A DNA stretch of 64,000 bases, from the NCBI GenBank assembly GCA_052379845.1, contig JBQTCF010000018.1; one strand, 5' to 3'. This stretch comes from Roseinatronobacter sp052379845 (GTDB lineage Bacteria; Pseudomonadota; Alphaproteobacteria; Rhodobacterales; Rhodobacteraceae). The position numbers and the translations under genes were made by a program. Shown in pieces: positions 52,522 to 60,014 of the stretch. The notes under the pieces are model-generated. The model was given only the letters and a program-made list of their open reading frames with translations, was not told the DNA's origin and did no database searches. Numbering within the stretch: the first letter of the stretch is position 1; every line of letters starts with the position of its first letter.

Positions 52522-53712
52522 ATGGGGCAGCCACTCGCCGGTATGCGTATCGCGGATTTTTCGCATGTGATTGCAGGCCCGCTTGCAACACATTTCCTGC
52601 GCCTGATGGGCGCCGAGGTCATCAAGGTGGAACCGCCAACAGGCGACGTGCTGCGCAACTACACCCAGCGGCAGGAACTGCGCGGCATGGCCGAACCGTT
52701 TATCGGCGTGAATGCAGGAAAGAAATCGCTGGTTCTGGATCTGAAGTCAGAATTCGGGCAGGAATCTGCACGGCGGTTGATCGCGACAAGCGATGTGATG
52801 ATCGAAAATTTCCGCCCCGGTGTGATTGACCGGCTGGGACTGGGCCATGCGCGCGTCATGGCAGACAACCCGTCGCTGATCTATTGCTCGGTGTCAGGAT
52901 ACGGTCAGGACGGGCCGATGCGCGACCACCCCGCCATTGACCAGATCATTCAAAGCGTGTCCGGGCTGATGACACTATCGGGCGAAGAGGGCGCACCGCC
53001 CATGCGAATTGGTTTTCCGGTCGTTGACACCTACAGTGCGCTGATGACTGCGTTTGCCGTGCAATCCGCCTTGCTTCAGCGGGAACGCGACCCGCAAAAG
53101 CAGGGGCAATTTGTTGATGTCGCCATGCTTGACGCGTCGCTGGTGATGATGGCGTCGGTGGTTTATCCGATGCTGATTTCCGGTCTGGCCCCTGTTCGCA
53201 CGGGAAATCGCGGCTTTTCCCTGGCTCCCACCGCCGATACCTTCCCCACACGCGATCAACCGATCACAATCGGGGCTGTTCAGCAAAACCAGTTCGAGCG
53301 GCTTTGTGCCGTGCTTGGGTTGGAAAGGCTTGTTCAGGACCCGCGGTTCAGGAATTCTGACACGCGCATAGCCAATGACGACGCGCTGCAAGCCGAACTG
53401 CGCAGCGCATTTGCCCAGTATGACGCTGTTGAATGCGAAGCGCTGCTGGCCCGCGCGGGCGTGCCCGCAGGGGCGGTGCGCAGTGTGTCCGAAGCGCTGG
53501 CCCTGGACCAGTTGAAAGGGCGCAATCTGACCCTTGACGTGCCAACACCCAACCCGCATGTGCCTATGGCGAAGATCCTGAATGCCGGTTTTCAGTTCGC
53601 CCATGACGGCCCCGGCCATGACGCCCCCCCGCCCGCCCTTGGCGAACATTCCGCCGAAATTCTGGCCGAGCTGGGCATGACGGAAGATTGGCAGATGCCG
53701 CCAGTTGCATGA
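52522..53712 (+). CDS. CaiB/BaiF (class III) CoA-transferase, separate copy
   Basis: A 396-residue class III CoA-transferase with catalytic Asp D169 in GFPVVDTYSA and a conserved N-terminal ADFSHVIAGPLAT segment. A strong CGGAGGG precedes the ATG. It is transcribed rightwards behind the MarR gene from its own promoter carrying the shared operator. It is more typical of the family than the three tandem copies. It may transfer CoA to a different acid of the same pathway, or replace the asymmetrical tandem set with another donor. Confidence 0.9.
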   Translation: MGQPLAGMRIADFSHVIAGPLATHFLRLMGAEVIKVEPPTGDVLRNYTQRQELRGMAEPFIGVNAGKKSLVLDLKSEFGQESARRLIATSDVMIENFRPGVIDRLGLGHARVMADNPSLIYCSVSGYGQDGPMRDHPAIDQIIQSVSGLMTLSGEEGAPPMRIGFPVVDTYSALMTAFAVQSALLQRERDPQKQGQFVDVAMLDASLVMMASVVYPMLISGLAPVRTGNRGFSLAPTADTFPTRDQPITIGAVQQNQFERLCAVLGLERLVQDPRFRNSDTRIANDDALQAELRSAFAQYDAVECEALLARAGVPAGAVRSVSEALALDQLKGRNLTLDVPTPNPHVPMAKILNAGFQFAHDGPGHDAPPPALGEHSAEILAELGMTEDWQMPPVA

Positions 53713-53750
53713 CAACAAGACCGCACCGATAGCCCGCATCAACACCATCC

Positions 53751-55631
53751 CTAAATGTGGTTCGCCATGTCGGGGCCTAGCCATTCGTCAGGTTGGATAC
53801 GCAGCTTCTTGATGCGTGAATATAATGTGGTCGGTTGCAGGCCCAGCAGATGGGCGGCGCCATCTTCGCCCGCGACCTTGCCTTGGGTCGCGCGCAGCGC
53901 ATTGACAAGATTGGCACGCCATACAGACGACAATTCCGCTTCTGTCATCACGACTGCCGCACTGGACCCGACCGGGGACGGTCGATGCGCAAGATCCACC
54001 TGCAGCTTGCCACCTGTCGAAATGATCGCGCCGCGGTCAATCACGTTTTGCAATTCGCGCACATTGCCAGGCCATTCGTAGCGGATCAGCTTCTCCATGG
54101 AATGGCGCGAAATGCTGGGCGGTTTCATGTTCAGACGTTTGCACGCCAGCGCCAGAAAATGCGCGGCAAGCGCGGGAATATCCTCTGGCCGGTTGCGCAG
54201 CGGCACGCAGTCAATCGGAAAAACATTCAGATACATATGCAGTTCCTGACGAAATTCGCCCCGCCGCGCAAGCGTGTCCAGCGATCTGCGGCTGGCGGCA
54301 ATAACACGCAGGTTGATTGCGCGCGCGCGCGTGTCCCCCAGCCGCGTGACGCTGCCTTCTTGCAGCGCATACAGCAAACGCCCTTGCAACCCCAGTGGCA
54401 GTTCATCAACGTCATCCAGAAACAACGTGCCGTTATGGGCCAGTTCCAGCATGCCCGGCTTGTCGCGCAACGCCCCCGGGAACGCACCGCGAATCTGGCC
54501 AAACAGTTCCGCTTCAATTGCGTCGGTGGTCACGGCACTGCATTTGAAATGGATCAGCGACCTGCGCCGCCGCGCACTGCCTTTATGGATGGCGGACGCG
54601 ACCAGCGCCTTGCCGGTTCCCGCCTCGCCCGTGATCAGCACATTTGCTTCGGTGGCCGCCACAAGGTCAATCTTGCTAAGAATTTGCAAAATCGCCGGGG
54701 ATGTGCCGATAATGTCATGATGCGCGCGTTCGGACGCAATGGTTTCCTGCAAATAGGCGTTTTCCTGTTCCAGTTGTTCGCGCAGTTCCTGCACCTGTTG
54801 CATGGCATCGCGCAATTTGCGTTCATTTTCCTTGCGTTCGGTGATGTCCCGGAAAATGACAACGGCGCCTGCCAGAACATTCTGATCATAGATCGGGGTC
54901 GAGACATATTCGACACGAATAGGCTTGCCATCCTTGCGCCAGAAAACTTCGTCTTCGATGCGGTTGACCTGTTCGAAACGGAACGACTGATAGATCGGGC
55001 AATCATGGGCTGGATATACCTCGCCATTCAGGTGGTGATGGTGAATCATCGTGTGAATATCACGCCCCAACAGGTCTTCGGCACTCCAGCCCAGCATCTC
55101 GCGGGCGGCGCGGTTGACAAATGTCGTCTTGCCATCCGCGTTGACCCCGTAAATCCCTTCGCCCGCCGCATTCAGGATAAGTTGGTTCTGGCGTTCCAGC
55201 TCATTGAAGAAATCCTGTGCGCGCTGCCATTCCAGCAGGCCAAGGCGTTGCAATTCGCTGGCTTCGGCAATCTGGTCATGGCGCGACATTTCATTCAGGT
55301 CGATCAGCGTCAGCATGACCTGATGGGAAATATCCGCGATCAGGGTGCCGCGCAGTTCACAGGTCAGCGGGTGTTTTGCACTGTCCTGCAGCGGGATGTC
55401 ACGCCGCCACGCCTGACCGCGATGGCCAAGTTCATCCAGAAACACCAGAAACCGGTCAAAATTGCCCGCGATATGCGGGGCGAACTGGAACCCCGCGCCA
55501 TGCCCCTGCCCAAGGAAGCGGCAGGCGCGGGAATTGGCGGCCAGAACCGTGTCGCTTGCGGTGTCCAGAACAAGGGCCGGGTGCGGGAAGGCGTCCAGCA
55601 GGGAATCAGGGGTCATCAGGTTCACGATCAT
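53751..55631 (-). CDS. PAS/AAA+ enhancer-binding-type transcriptional regulator with altered GAFTGA loop
   Basis: A 626-residue regulator with sigma-54 activator layout. Two PAS-like sensor regions lie at about 10-110 and 150-265 (the second typical, with a PAC-like DITERK end), then a coiled coil (266-300), the AAA+ domain (about 305-540) and a Fis-type helix-turn-helix at the end (LGLQPTTLYSRIKKL). Walker A is GEAGTGKA (335-342) instead of GETGTGKE, Walker B is TLFLDDVDE, and the sigma-54 contact loop is GAFPGA (382-387), with Pro replacing the critical Thr of GAFTGA. A start at 55631 with AGGGTGGGG fits best. It is divergent from the cyanate operon and likely controls it. Whether it still uses sigma-54 is open. 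Confidence 0.87.
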   Translation of the reverse strand: MIVNLMTPDSLLDAFPHPALVLDTASDTVLAANSRACRFLGQGHGAGFQFAPHIAGNFDRFLVFLDELGHRGQAWRRDIPLQDSAKHPLTCELRGTLIADISHQVMLTLIDLNEMSRHDQIAEASELQRLGLLEWQRAQDFFNELERQNQLILNAAGEGIYGVNADGKTTFVNRAAREMLGWSAEDLLGRDIHTMIHHHHLNGEVYPAHDCPIYQSFRFEQVNRIEDEVFWRKDGKPIRVEYVSTPIYDQNVLAGAVVIFRDITERKENERKLRDAMQQVQELREQLEQENAYLQETIASERAHHDIIGTSPAILQILSKIDLVAATEANVLITGEAGTGKALVASAIHKGSARRRRSLIHFKCSAVTTDAIEAELFGQIRGAFPGALRDKPGMLELAHNGTLFLDDVDELPLGLQGRLLYALQEGSVTRLGDTRARAINLRVIAASRRSLDTLARRGEFRQELHMYLNVFPIDCVPLRNRPEDIPALAAHFLALACKRLNMKPPSISRHSMEKLIRYEWPGNVRELQNVIDRGAIISTGGKLQVDLAHRPSPVGSSAAVVMTEAELSSVWRANLVNALRATQGKVAGEDGAAHLLGLQPTTLYSRIKKLRIQPDEWLGPDMANHI

Positions 55632-55666
55632 GCCCCACCCTGCCGCCAGCATATGTGCCGCGCAAC

Positions 55667-55704
55667 ACGAAAAATCGTAATTTACGAAAAATCGTATTCA
55701 CGAT
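55667..55704. promoter_or_regulatory. Inverted-repeat array, probable activator binding sites
   Basis: Two copies of ACGA-AAAA-TCGT (55667-55678, 55684-55695) are spaced 17 bases apart, creating a perfect TCGTAA-T-TTACGA palindrome between them (55675-55687), with a further ATCGT-ATTC-ACGAT at 55691-55704. Located between the regulator gene and the cyanate operon, this looks like an upstream activating sequence for the adjacent Fis-type regulator. Confidence 0.6.
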
Positions 55705-55753
55705 CATAGCCAACATATCACAACATACTGAAATTAAATATTTTATTAAAAAT

Positions 55754-55770
55754 CAGCACGTCTAGCGCTT
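55754..55770 (+). promoter_or_regulatory. Weak sigma-54-like promoter candidate
   Basis: AGCACG at 55755-55760 and GCTT at 55767-55770 have exact -24/-12 spacing (consensus TGGCACG-N4-TTGCWT), but the first G of the invariant GG is A and the TT of the -12 box is missing. Low support. Confidence 0.2.
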
Positions 55771-55837
55771 CTTTTGTTTTCTGCGCTGCAGAATTGCTAC
55801 TGTGGTTTCATGATTATCAACCTGGATAGGGGAAGCC

Positions 55838-57214
55838 ATGTCGACCAATAGCCTTGGGAACCCGTTTTCTCATAAAACAGACCTGCGCCATGGCGCAGCT
55901 TGCGGCTGCGAAACCTGCGTCAGCGATGCGCGCGCCCGCGCCACTGCGCCCACCACATCCGAGGCGATGCTGGAACGCGCGGTCGAAAGCGCGGTTGTCC
56001 GGTCGGTTTTCGGCCATAATGATATCAGCCGCCGGTCCATGATGGGCATGTTGGGGGGCGGGGCGTTTGCCGCCGCGCTGGCGTCCGTCTTTCCGCTGGA
56101 TCAGGCCAAGGCGCTGATCATGGATGAACTTGGCGCACCTGAAAAGCCCGACCTGAAAGTGGGCTTCGTGGCGATCACCTGCGCAACCCCCATCATCATG
56201 GCCGAACCCATGGGGTTCTACAGGCGCTATGGCCTGAATGTGGAAGTGGTAAAAACCGCTGGCTGGGCCGTGGCGCGCGACATGTCACTGTCGGGCCAGT
56301 ATGATGCCAGCCATATGCTGACGCCCATGCCGCTGGCCATGACAATGGGTGCCGGGTCAACGGCCGCTCCCTATATCATGCCCGCTGTGGAAAACATCAA
56401 CGGGCAGGCGATTGTGCTGTCAAACGAACATCTGGACAAGCGCGACCCGCAGCAATGGAAGGGCATGACCTTCGGGGTGCCGTTTGAATATTCGATGCAT
56501 AACTTCCTGCTGCGCTATTATGTGGCCGAACACGGGCTGGACCCCGATCAGGACATCCAGATCCGCGTTGTTCCCCCGCCCGAAATGGTGGCGAACCTGC
56601 GTGCGGGCAATCTGGACGGCTACCTGTCGCCCGACCCGTTCAACCAGCGCGCCGTGTGGGAGGGGATCGGCTTTATCCATATGCTAACCAAGGACATCTG
56701 GGAAGGCCACCCCTGCTGCGCCTTTGCAGCGCCGCGCCGTTTCGCGGTGGAACTGCCAAACACCTATGGCGCGCTGCTGAAATCCATTATCGACGCCACG
56801 CAATATGCGTCCAACCCGGAAAACCGCAAGGAAATATCAGAAGCCATCGCGCCCACGAACTACCTGAACCAGCCGGTCCCAGTGATCGAGCAGGTTCTGA
56901 CCGGCACCTTCGCCGATGGTCTGGGCAATGTGCAACGCGTGCCGGACCGGATCGATTTTGACCCGTTTCCGTGGCAATCCATGGGCGTGTGGATTCTGAC
57001 CCAGATGAAGCGCTGGGGCTATATCAGCGGTGATGTGGACTACAAGGGGATTGCCGAACAGGTCTATCTGGCCTCGGATGCGCGCAAGGTCATGAAAGAT
57101 CTGGGCTATGACGCACCAGAGGTGAATTACAAATCCCACATGATCATGGGCAAAAGCTTCGATCCGGACCAGCCCGAAGCCTATGTCGAGAGCTTTGCGA
57201 TAAAGCGGGGGTAG
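55838..57214 (+). CDS. Cyanate/nitrate-type ABC transporter substrate-binding protein (CynA/NrtA-like)
   Basis: A 458-residue binding protein of the NrtA/CmpA/CynA family. The N-terminus has the family's 60-residue extension with a Cys cluster (CGCETC, 22-27) followed by a twin-arginine signal at 65-66 (DISRRSMMGMLGGG), so Tat export is predicted. The body holds the family blocks VGFVAITCATPIIMAEPMGFYRRYGL and VPFEYSMHNFLLRYYVAEHGLDP. With permease, ATPase and cynS directly downstream it matches the cynABDS operon layout known from cyanobacteria, so cyanate is the best guess for its ligand; nitrate or bicarbonate binders are close relatives. Confidence 0.87.
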   Translation: MSTNSLGNPFSHKTDLRHGAACGCETCVSDARARATAPTTSEAMLERAVESAVVRSVFGHNDISRRSMMGMLGGGAFAAALASVFPLDQAKALIMDELGAPEKPDLKVGFVAITCATPIIMAEPMGFYRRYGLNVEVVKTAGWAVARDMSLSGQYDASHMLTPMPLAMTMGAGSTAAPYIMPAVENINGQAIVLSNEHLDKRDPQQWKGMTFGVPFEYSMHNFLLRYYVAEHGLDPDQDIQIRVVPPPEMVANLRAGNLDGYLSPDPFNQRAVWEGIGFIHMLTKDIWEGHPCCAFAAPRRFAVELPNTYGALLKSIIDATQYASNPENRKEISEAIAPTNYLNQPVPVIEQVLTGTFADGLGNVQRVPDRIDFDPFPWQSMGVWILTQMKRWGYISGDVDYKGIAEQVYLASDARKVMKDLGYDAPEVNYKSHMIMGKSFDPDQPEAYVESFAIKRG

Positions 57215-57217
57215 GCC

Positions 57218-58051
57218 ATGCAACTGCTTTCCGTCAACAAACGCGCAGCGCTTCTGTCGGTGGTTTTGCTGATCGTGGCGCTTGGGGCGTGGGAAATCTC
57301 GGTTACGCGGCAAGTGATGGGCGAAGCGCTGACCGAATATGAAATCCTGATGGGACTGGGACAGCCGCGCGCGGCTGTGCCGCCCCCCAGCGATGTGATG
57401 GTCAAGGCGTGGGAACAACTGAGCAACCCGTTTTACGACGCCGGCCCCAATGACAAGGGCATTGGCATTCAGCTTGCCTATTCGCTGTATCGTGTGCTGA
57501 CAGGGTTTGCGATGGCGGCTGCCATTGCCATTCCGCTTGGATTTTTGATTGGCATGTCGCCTGTTGCCTATAAGGCGCTGAACCCCTTTATTCAGGTGCT
57601 GCGCCCCATATCGCCGCTGGCGTGGATGCCGCTTGCGCTGTTCATCATTCAAGACAGTGAAGCCAGCGCGATTTTCGTGATCTTCATTTGTTCAGTCTGG
57701 CCCATGCTTCTGAACACGGCGTTTGGCGTCGCTGGTGTGCGCAGTGACTGGGTGAATGTCGCGCGCACCCATGAACTGGGCAATCTGCGCACTGCACTGA
57801 CGGTCATTTTGCCCGCAGCCGCCCCCACAATTCTGACCGGGATGCGGATTTCCATCGGCATTGCATGGCTTGTCATCGTGGCCGCCGAAATGCTCGTGGG
57901 GGGGACCGGCATTGGATATTACGTCTGGAACGAATGGAACAACCTCGATCTGACCTCGGTCATCTTTTCAATCGTGATGATCGGGCTGGTGGGCATGATG
58001 CTGGATGCGATTTTCGCAATGCTGCAGCGCGCCGTCACCTATGCCGAATGA
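57218..58051 (+). CDS. Cyanate/nitrate-type ABC transporter permease (CynB/NrtB-like)
   Basis: A 277-residue permease of the NrtB/SsuC/TauC group with about six helices. The EAA-like loop is ARTHELGNLRTALTVILPAAAPTIL (about 185-210), and GTGIGYYVWNEWNNLDL precedes the last helix, as in NrtB. It starts three bases after the binding-protein stop, and the ATPase gene follows after fourteen bases. It pairs as a homodimer in this family. Confidence 0.88.
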   Translation: MQLLSVNKRAALLSVVLLIVALGAWEISVTRQVMGEALTEYEILMGLGQPRAAVPPPSDVMVKAWEQLSNPFYDAGPNDKGIGIQLAYSLYRVLTGFAMAAAIAIPLGFLIGMSPVAYKALNPFIQVLRPISPLAWMPLALFIIQDSEASAIFVIFICSVWPMLLNTAFGVAGVRSDWVNVARTHELGNLRTALTVILPAAAPTILTGMRISIGIAWLVIVAAEMLVGGTGIGYYVWNEWNNLDLTSVIFSIVMIGLVGMMLDAIFAMLQRAVTYAE

Positions 58052-58065
58052 AAGGGCAATTTCCC

Positions 58066-58980
58066 ATGAGCAAACCGTTTCTTAGCGTCGAGCGCCTGAC
58101 CCAATCCTTCCCCGACGGTGCGGGCGGAACCCTGACTGTGTTTGAAAACGCCAGCTTTGGCATTGAAAAGGGCGAGTTCGTCTGCATCCTTGGCCATTCC
58201 GGCTGTGGCAAATCCACCATTATGAATGTGCTTGCGGGCCTTGCCGACCCCACATCAGGGGTGGTGAAAATGGACGGGGTGGCCGTATCCGGCCCCAGTC
58301 TGGACCGTGGGGTGGTGTTTCAGAACTATTCGCTGCTGCCGTGGCTGACTGCGCTGAAGAACGTCACATTCGGGGTCAAGGCGCGGCATCGCAACTGGTC
58401 GCGCGAGAAGGTGGTGGAACATGCCACGCAATATCTGGCCATGGTCGGGCTGGAAGGGGATGTGATCCACCGCAAGCCCAGCCAATTGTCGGGCGGGATG
58501 CGCCAGCGGGTGTCCATCGCGCGGGCCTTTGCGAACCAACCCAAGCTTTTGTTGCTGGACGAACCGTTCGGGGCCCTGGACGCCCTGACGCGCGGCACCA
58601 TTCAGGAGGAATTGCTGAAAATCTGGGGGCAGACTGAACAGACCGTGTTCATGATTACCCATGACATTGACGAAGCAATCCTGCTGGCAGACCGCATCCT
58701 GTTGATGACAAACGGCCCGTTTGCGCGTGTCGCGGAATCGGTTGAGATTACCATTCCACGCCCGCGCGTGCGCACCGAAATTGTCGAGCACCCGAATTAT
58801 TACGCCATCCGCAACCATCTGGTGCAGTTCCTTGGCAAACGATCAAAAGAACTGGCCGGCCAGGCCTCTGACGGGGAAAGCCAGTCGCCCCAATCGGTGC
58901 GCATAGACCTGTCGACCCCGCCCACCGAAGACCCCGAGCCTGCGCCCCGCGCCCCCCGGCTGCAGGCCGTGAACAGCTGA
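58066..58980 (+). CDS. Cyanate/nitrate-type ABC transporter ATP-binding protein (CynD/NrtD-like)
   Basis: A 304-residue ATPase: Walker A GHSGCGKS (about 43-50), signature LSGGMRQR (about 142), Walker B LLLDEPFGAL (about 163) and switch His in MITHDIDEA. The C-terminal 40 residues are a Pro-rich tail not needed for the fold. The start at 58066 follows AAAGGG; an ATG at 58048 overlapping the permease stop is possible but does not match the family. Next gene, cynS, begins 31 bases downstream. Confidence 0.88.
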   Translation: MSKPFLSVERLTQSFPDGAGGTLTVFENASFGIEKGEFVCILGHSGCGKSTIMNVLAGLADPTSGVVKMDGVAVSGPSLDRGVVFQNYSLLPWLTALKNVTFGVKARHRNWSREKVVEHATQYLAMVGLEGDVIHRKPSQLSGGMRQRVSIARAFANQPKLLLLDEPFGALDALTRGTIQEELLKIWGQTEQTVFMITHDIDEAILLADRILLMTNGPFARVAESVEITIPRPRVRTEIVEHPNYYAIRNHLVQFLGKRSKELAGQASDGESQSPQSVRIDLSTPPTEDPEPAPRAPRLQAVNS

Positions 58981-59011
58981 CCCCCCGCCCCATAAGAAAA
59001 AGGAGACACCC

Positions 59012-59482
59012 ATGAAAGACCACATGATGGATACCGAGATGCTGACCAAAGAAGACGTAACTGCCCTGATCCTTGCGGCGAAGAAACGCAAGAAAATGAA
59101 ATGGGAAGAAATTGCCGCCGCTATCGGGCTGTCGCCTGTCTTCACTCATTCCGCCGCGATGGGGATGAATTCCATGCCCGCTGACAAGGCCGCCGCGCTG
59201 GTCGCGCTGCTGGATCTGCCCCTTGATGCACAAGATGTGCTGGAAGACTACCCCACCAAGATTTGGGAACAGGCCGTGCCAACCGACCCCTGCATCTACC
59301 GGCTTTATGAAATTGTAGGGGTCTATGGTCCCACGATGAAGGCCATCATTCAGGAAGAATTCGGCGATGGCATCATGTCCGCGATTGATTTTGACATGAT
59401 CATCAGCCGCGTGCCCCACCCCAAAGGCGACCGCGTCAAAGTTGAGATGACAGGCAAGTTCCTGAAATACAACGACTGGTAA
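59012..59482 (+). CDS. cynS: Cyanate hydratase (cyanase)
   Basis: Cyanase, which decomposes cyanate with bicarbonate into ammonia and CO2. The 156-residue length equals E. coli CynS. The catalytic triad is complete and offset by one: R97, E100 (CIYRLYE) and S123 (GIMSAIDF), against R96, E99 and S122 in E. coli. An N-terminal helix bundle (1-85) and the C-terminal dimer-forming domain are both visible. AAAAGGAG precedes the ATG. It is the last gene of a four-gene uptake and degradation operon, letting the cell use cyanate as nitrogen source or detoxify it. Confidence 0.97.
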   Translation: MKDHMMDTEMLTKEDVTALILAAKKRKKMKWEEIAAAIGLSPVFTHSAAMGMNSMPADKAAALVALLDLPLDAQDVLEDYPTKIWEQAVPTDPCIYRLYEIVGVYGPTMKAIIQEEFGDGIMSAIDFDMIISRVPHPKGDRVKVEMTGKFLKYNDW

Positions 59483-60014
59483 GCGCGACGCCCCAGACCG
59501 CGCCAGTGGTGCGGCGGCGGGGTCGCGCCATCAGTGCAAGGCCCTGTGCTGCATTCAGTGCTGGCCGCGCGGCGCCATGGTCACACTTTTATTGTGGCGT
59601 GGCGCTGCGTGCAAAACCCTGTGCCGGTTTCGGGCGCTGCCGAGTGCATTTCGGCAGCGCTTTTCTATGTTTGTGCGCTGGCGCACAGGCCATCCACCCA
59701 GAATTCAGGCCAGACCAGCGCCGCCATGGGACCGCAAATCAACAGCAAGCGCGCGATCTGCTCGCCTGTGGGATGCGACGAAAACAGGCTTTTCGGGCTG
59801 GAATGATGCAGGTTTCTGCAGTGTTTGCCCCGGCAACACGCCGTTTCAAAACCGCCCCCATCTTGGTTAAAAAAAGCTTGTCCAATGACGAGAATCAGGC
59901 AATTTTATTCTCACTGGCAGGGCCATTCGTGAGAACCGCATAGAATTCACTGCCAGACATAGACATTTTTTCGACTGCTTATCGCTATTTCATATTGATC
60001 AAGGGACTTTCGCC
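59483..60014. other. 532-base gap between cynS and the repeat-protein gene
   Basis: No supported gene. It contains the cynS terminator (59634-59664). The last 130 bases are AT-rich and probably hold the promoter of the gene at 60015, though no confident -35/-10 pair was found. Confidence 0.5.
59634..59664 (+). terminator. Rho-independent terminator of the cyanate operon
   Basis: GCGCTGCCGA (59634-59643) pairs perfectly with TCGGCAGCGC (59651-59660) around a seven-base loop and is followed by TTTT. It lies 152 bases after the cynS stop. Confidence 0.8.

Noticed and set aside
53835..55709. 624-codon open frame on the plus strand
   Set aside because: Antisense to the PAS/AAA+ regulator, which has clear motifs; no recognisable product.
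55781..55800. Second sigma-54-like box (GCGCTG then TTGCTA) before the cyanate operon
   Set aside because: The -24 part matches at only two positions; weaker than the candidate at 55754, which is itself doubtful.
59506..59943. 145-codon open frame after cynS
   Set aside because: It runs through the cynS terminator and its product is Cys/Arg-rich and unlike any family.
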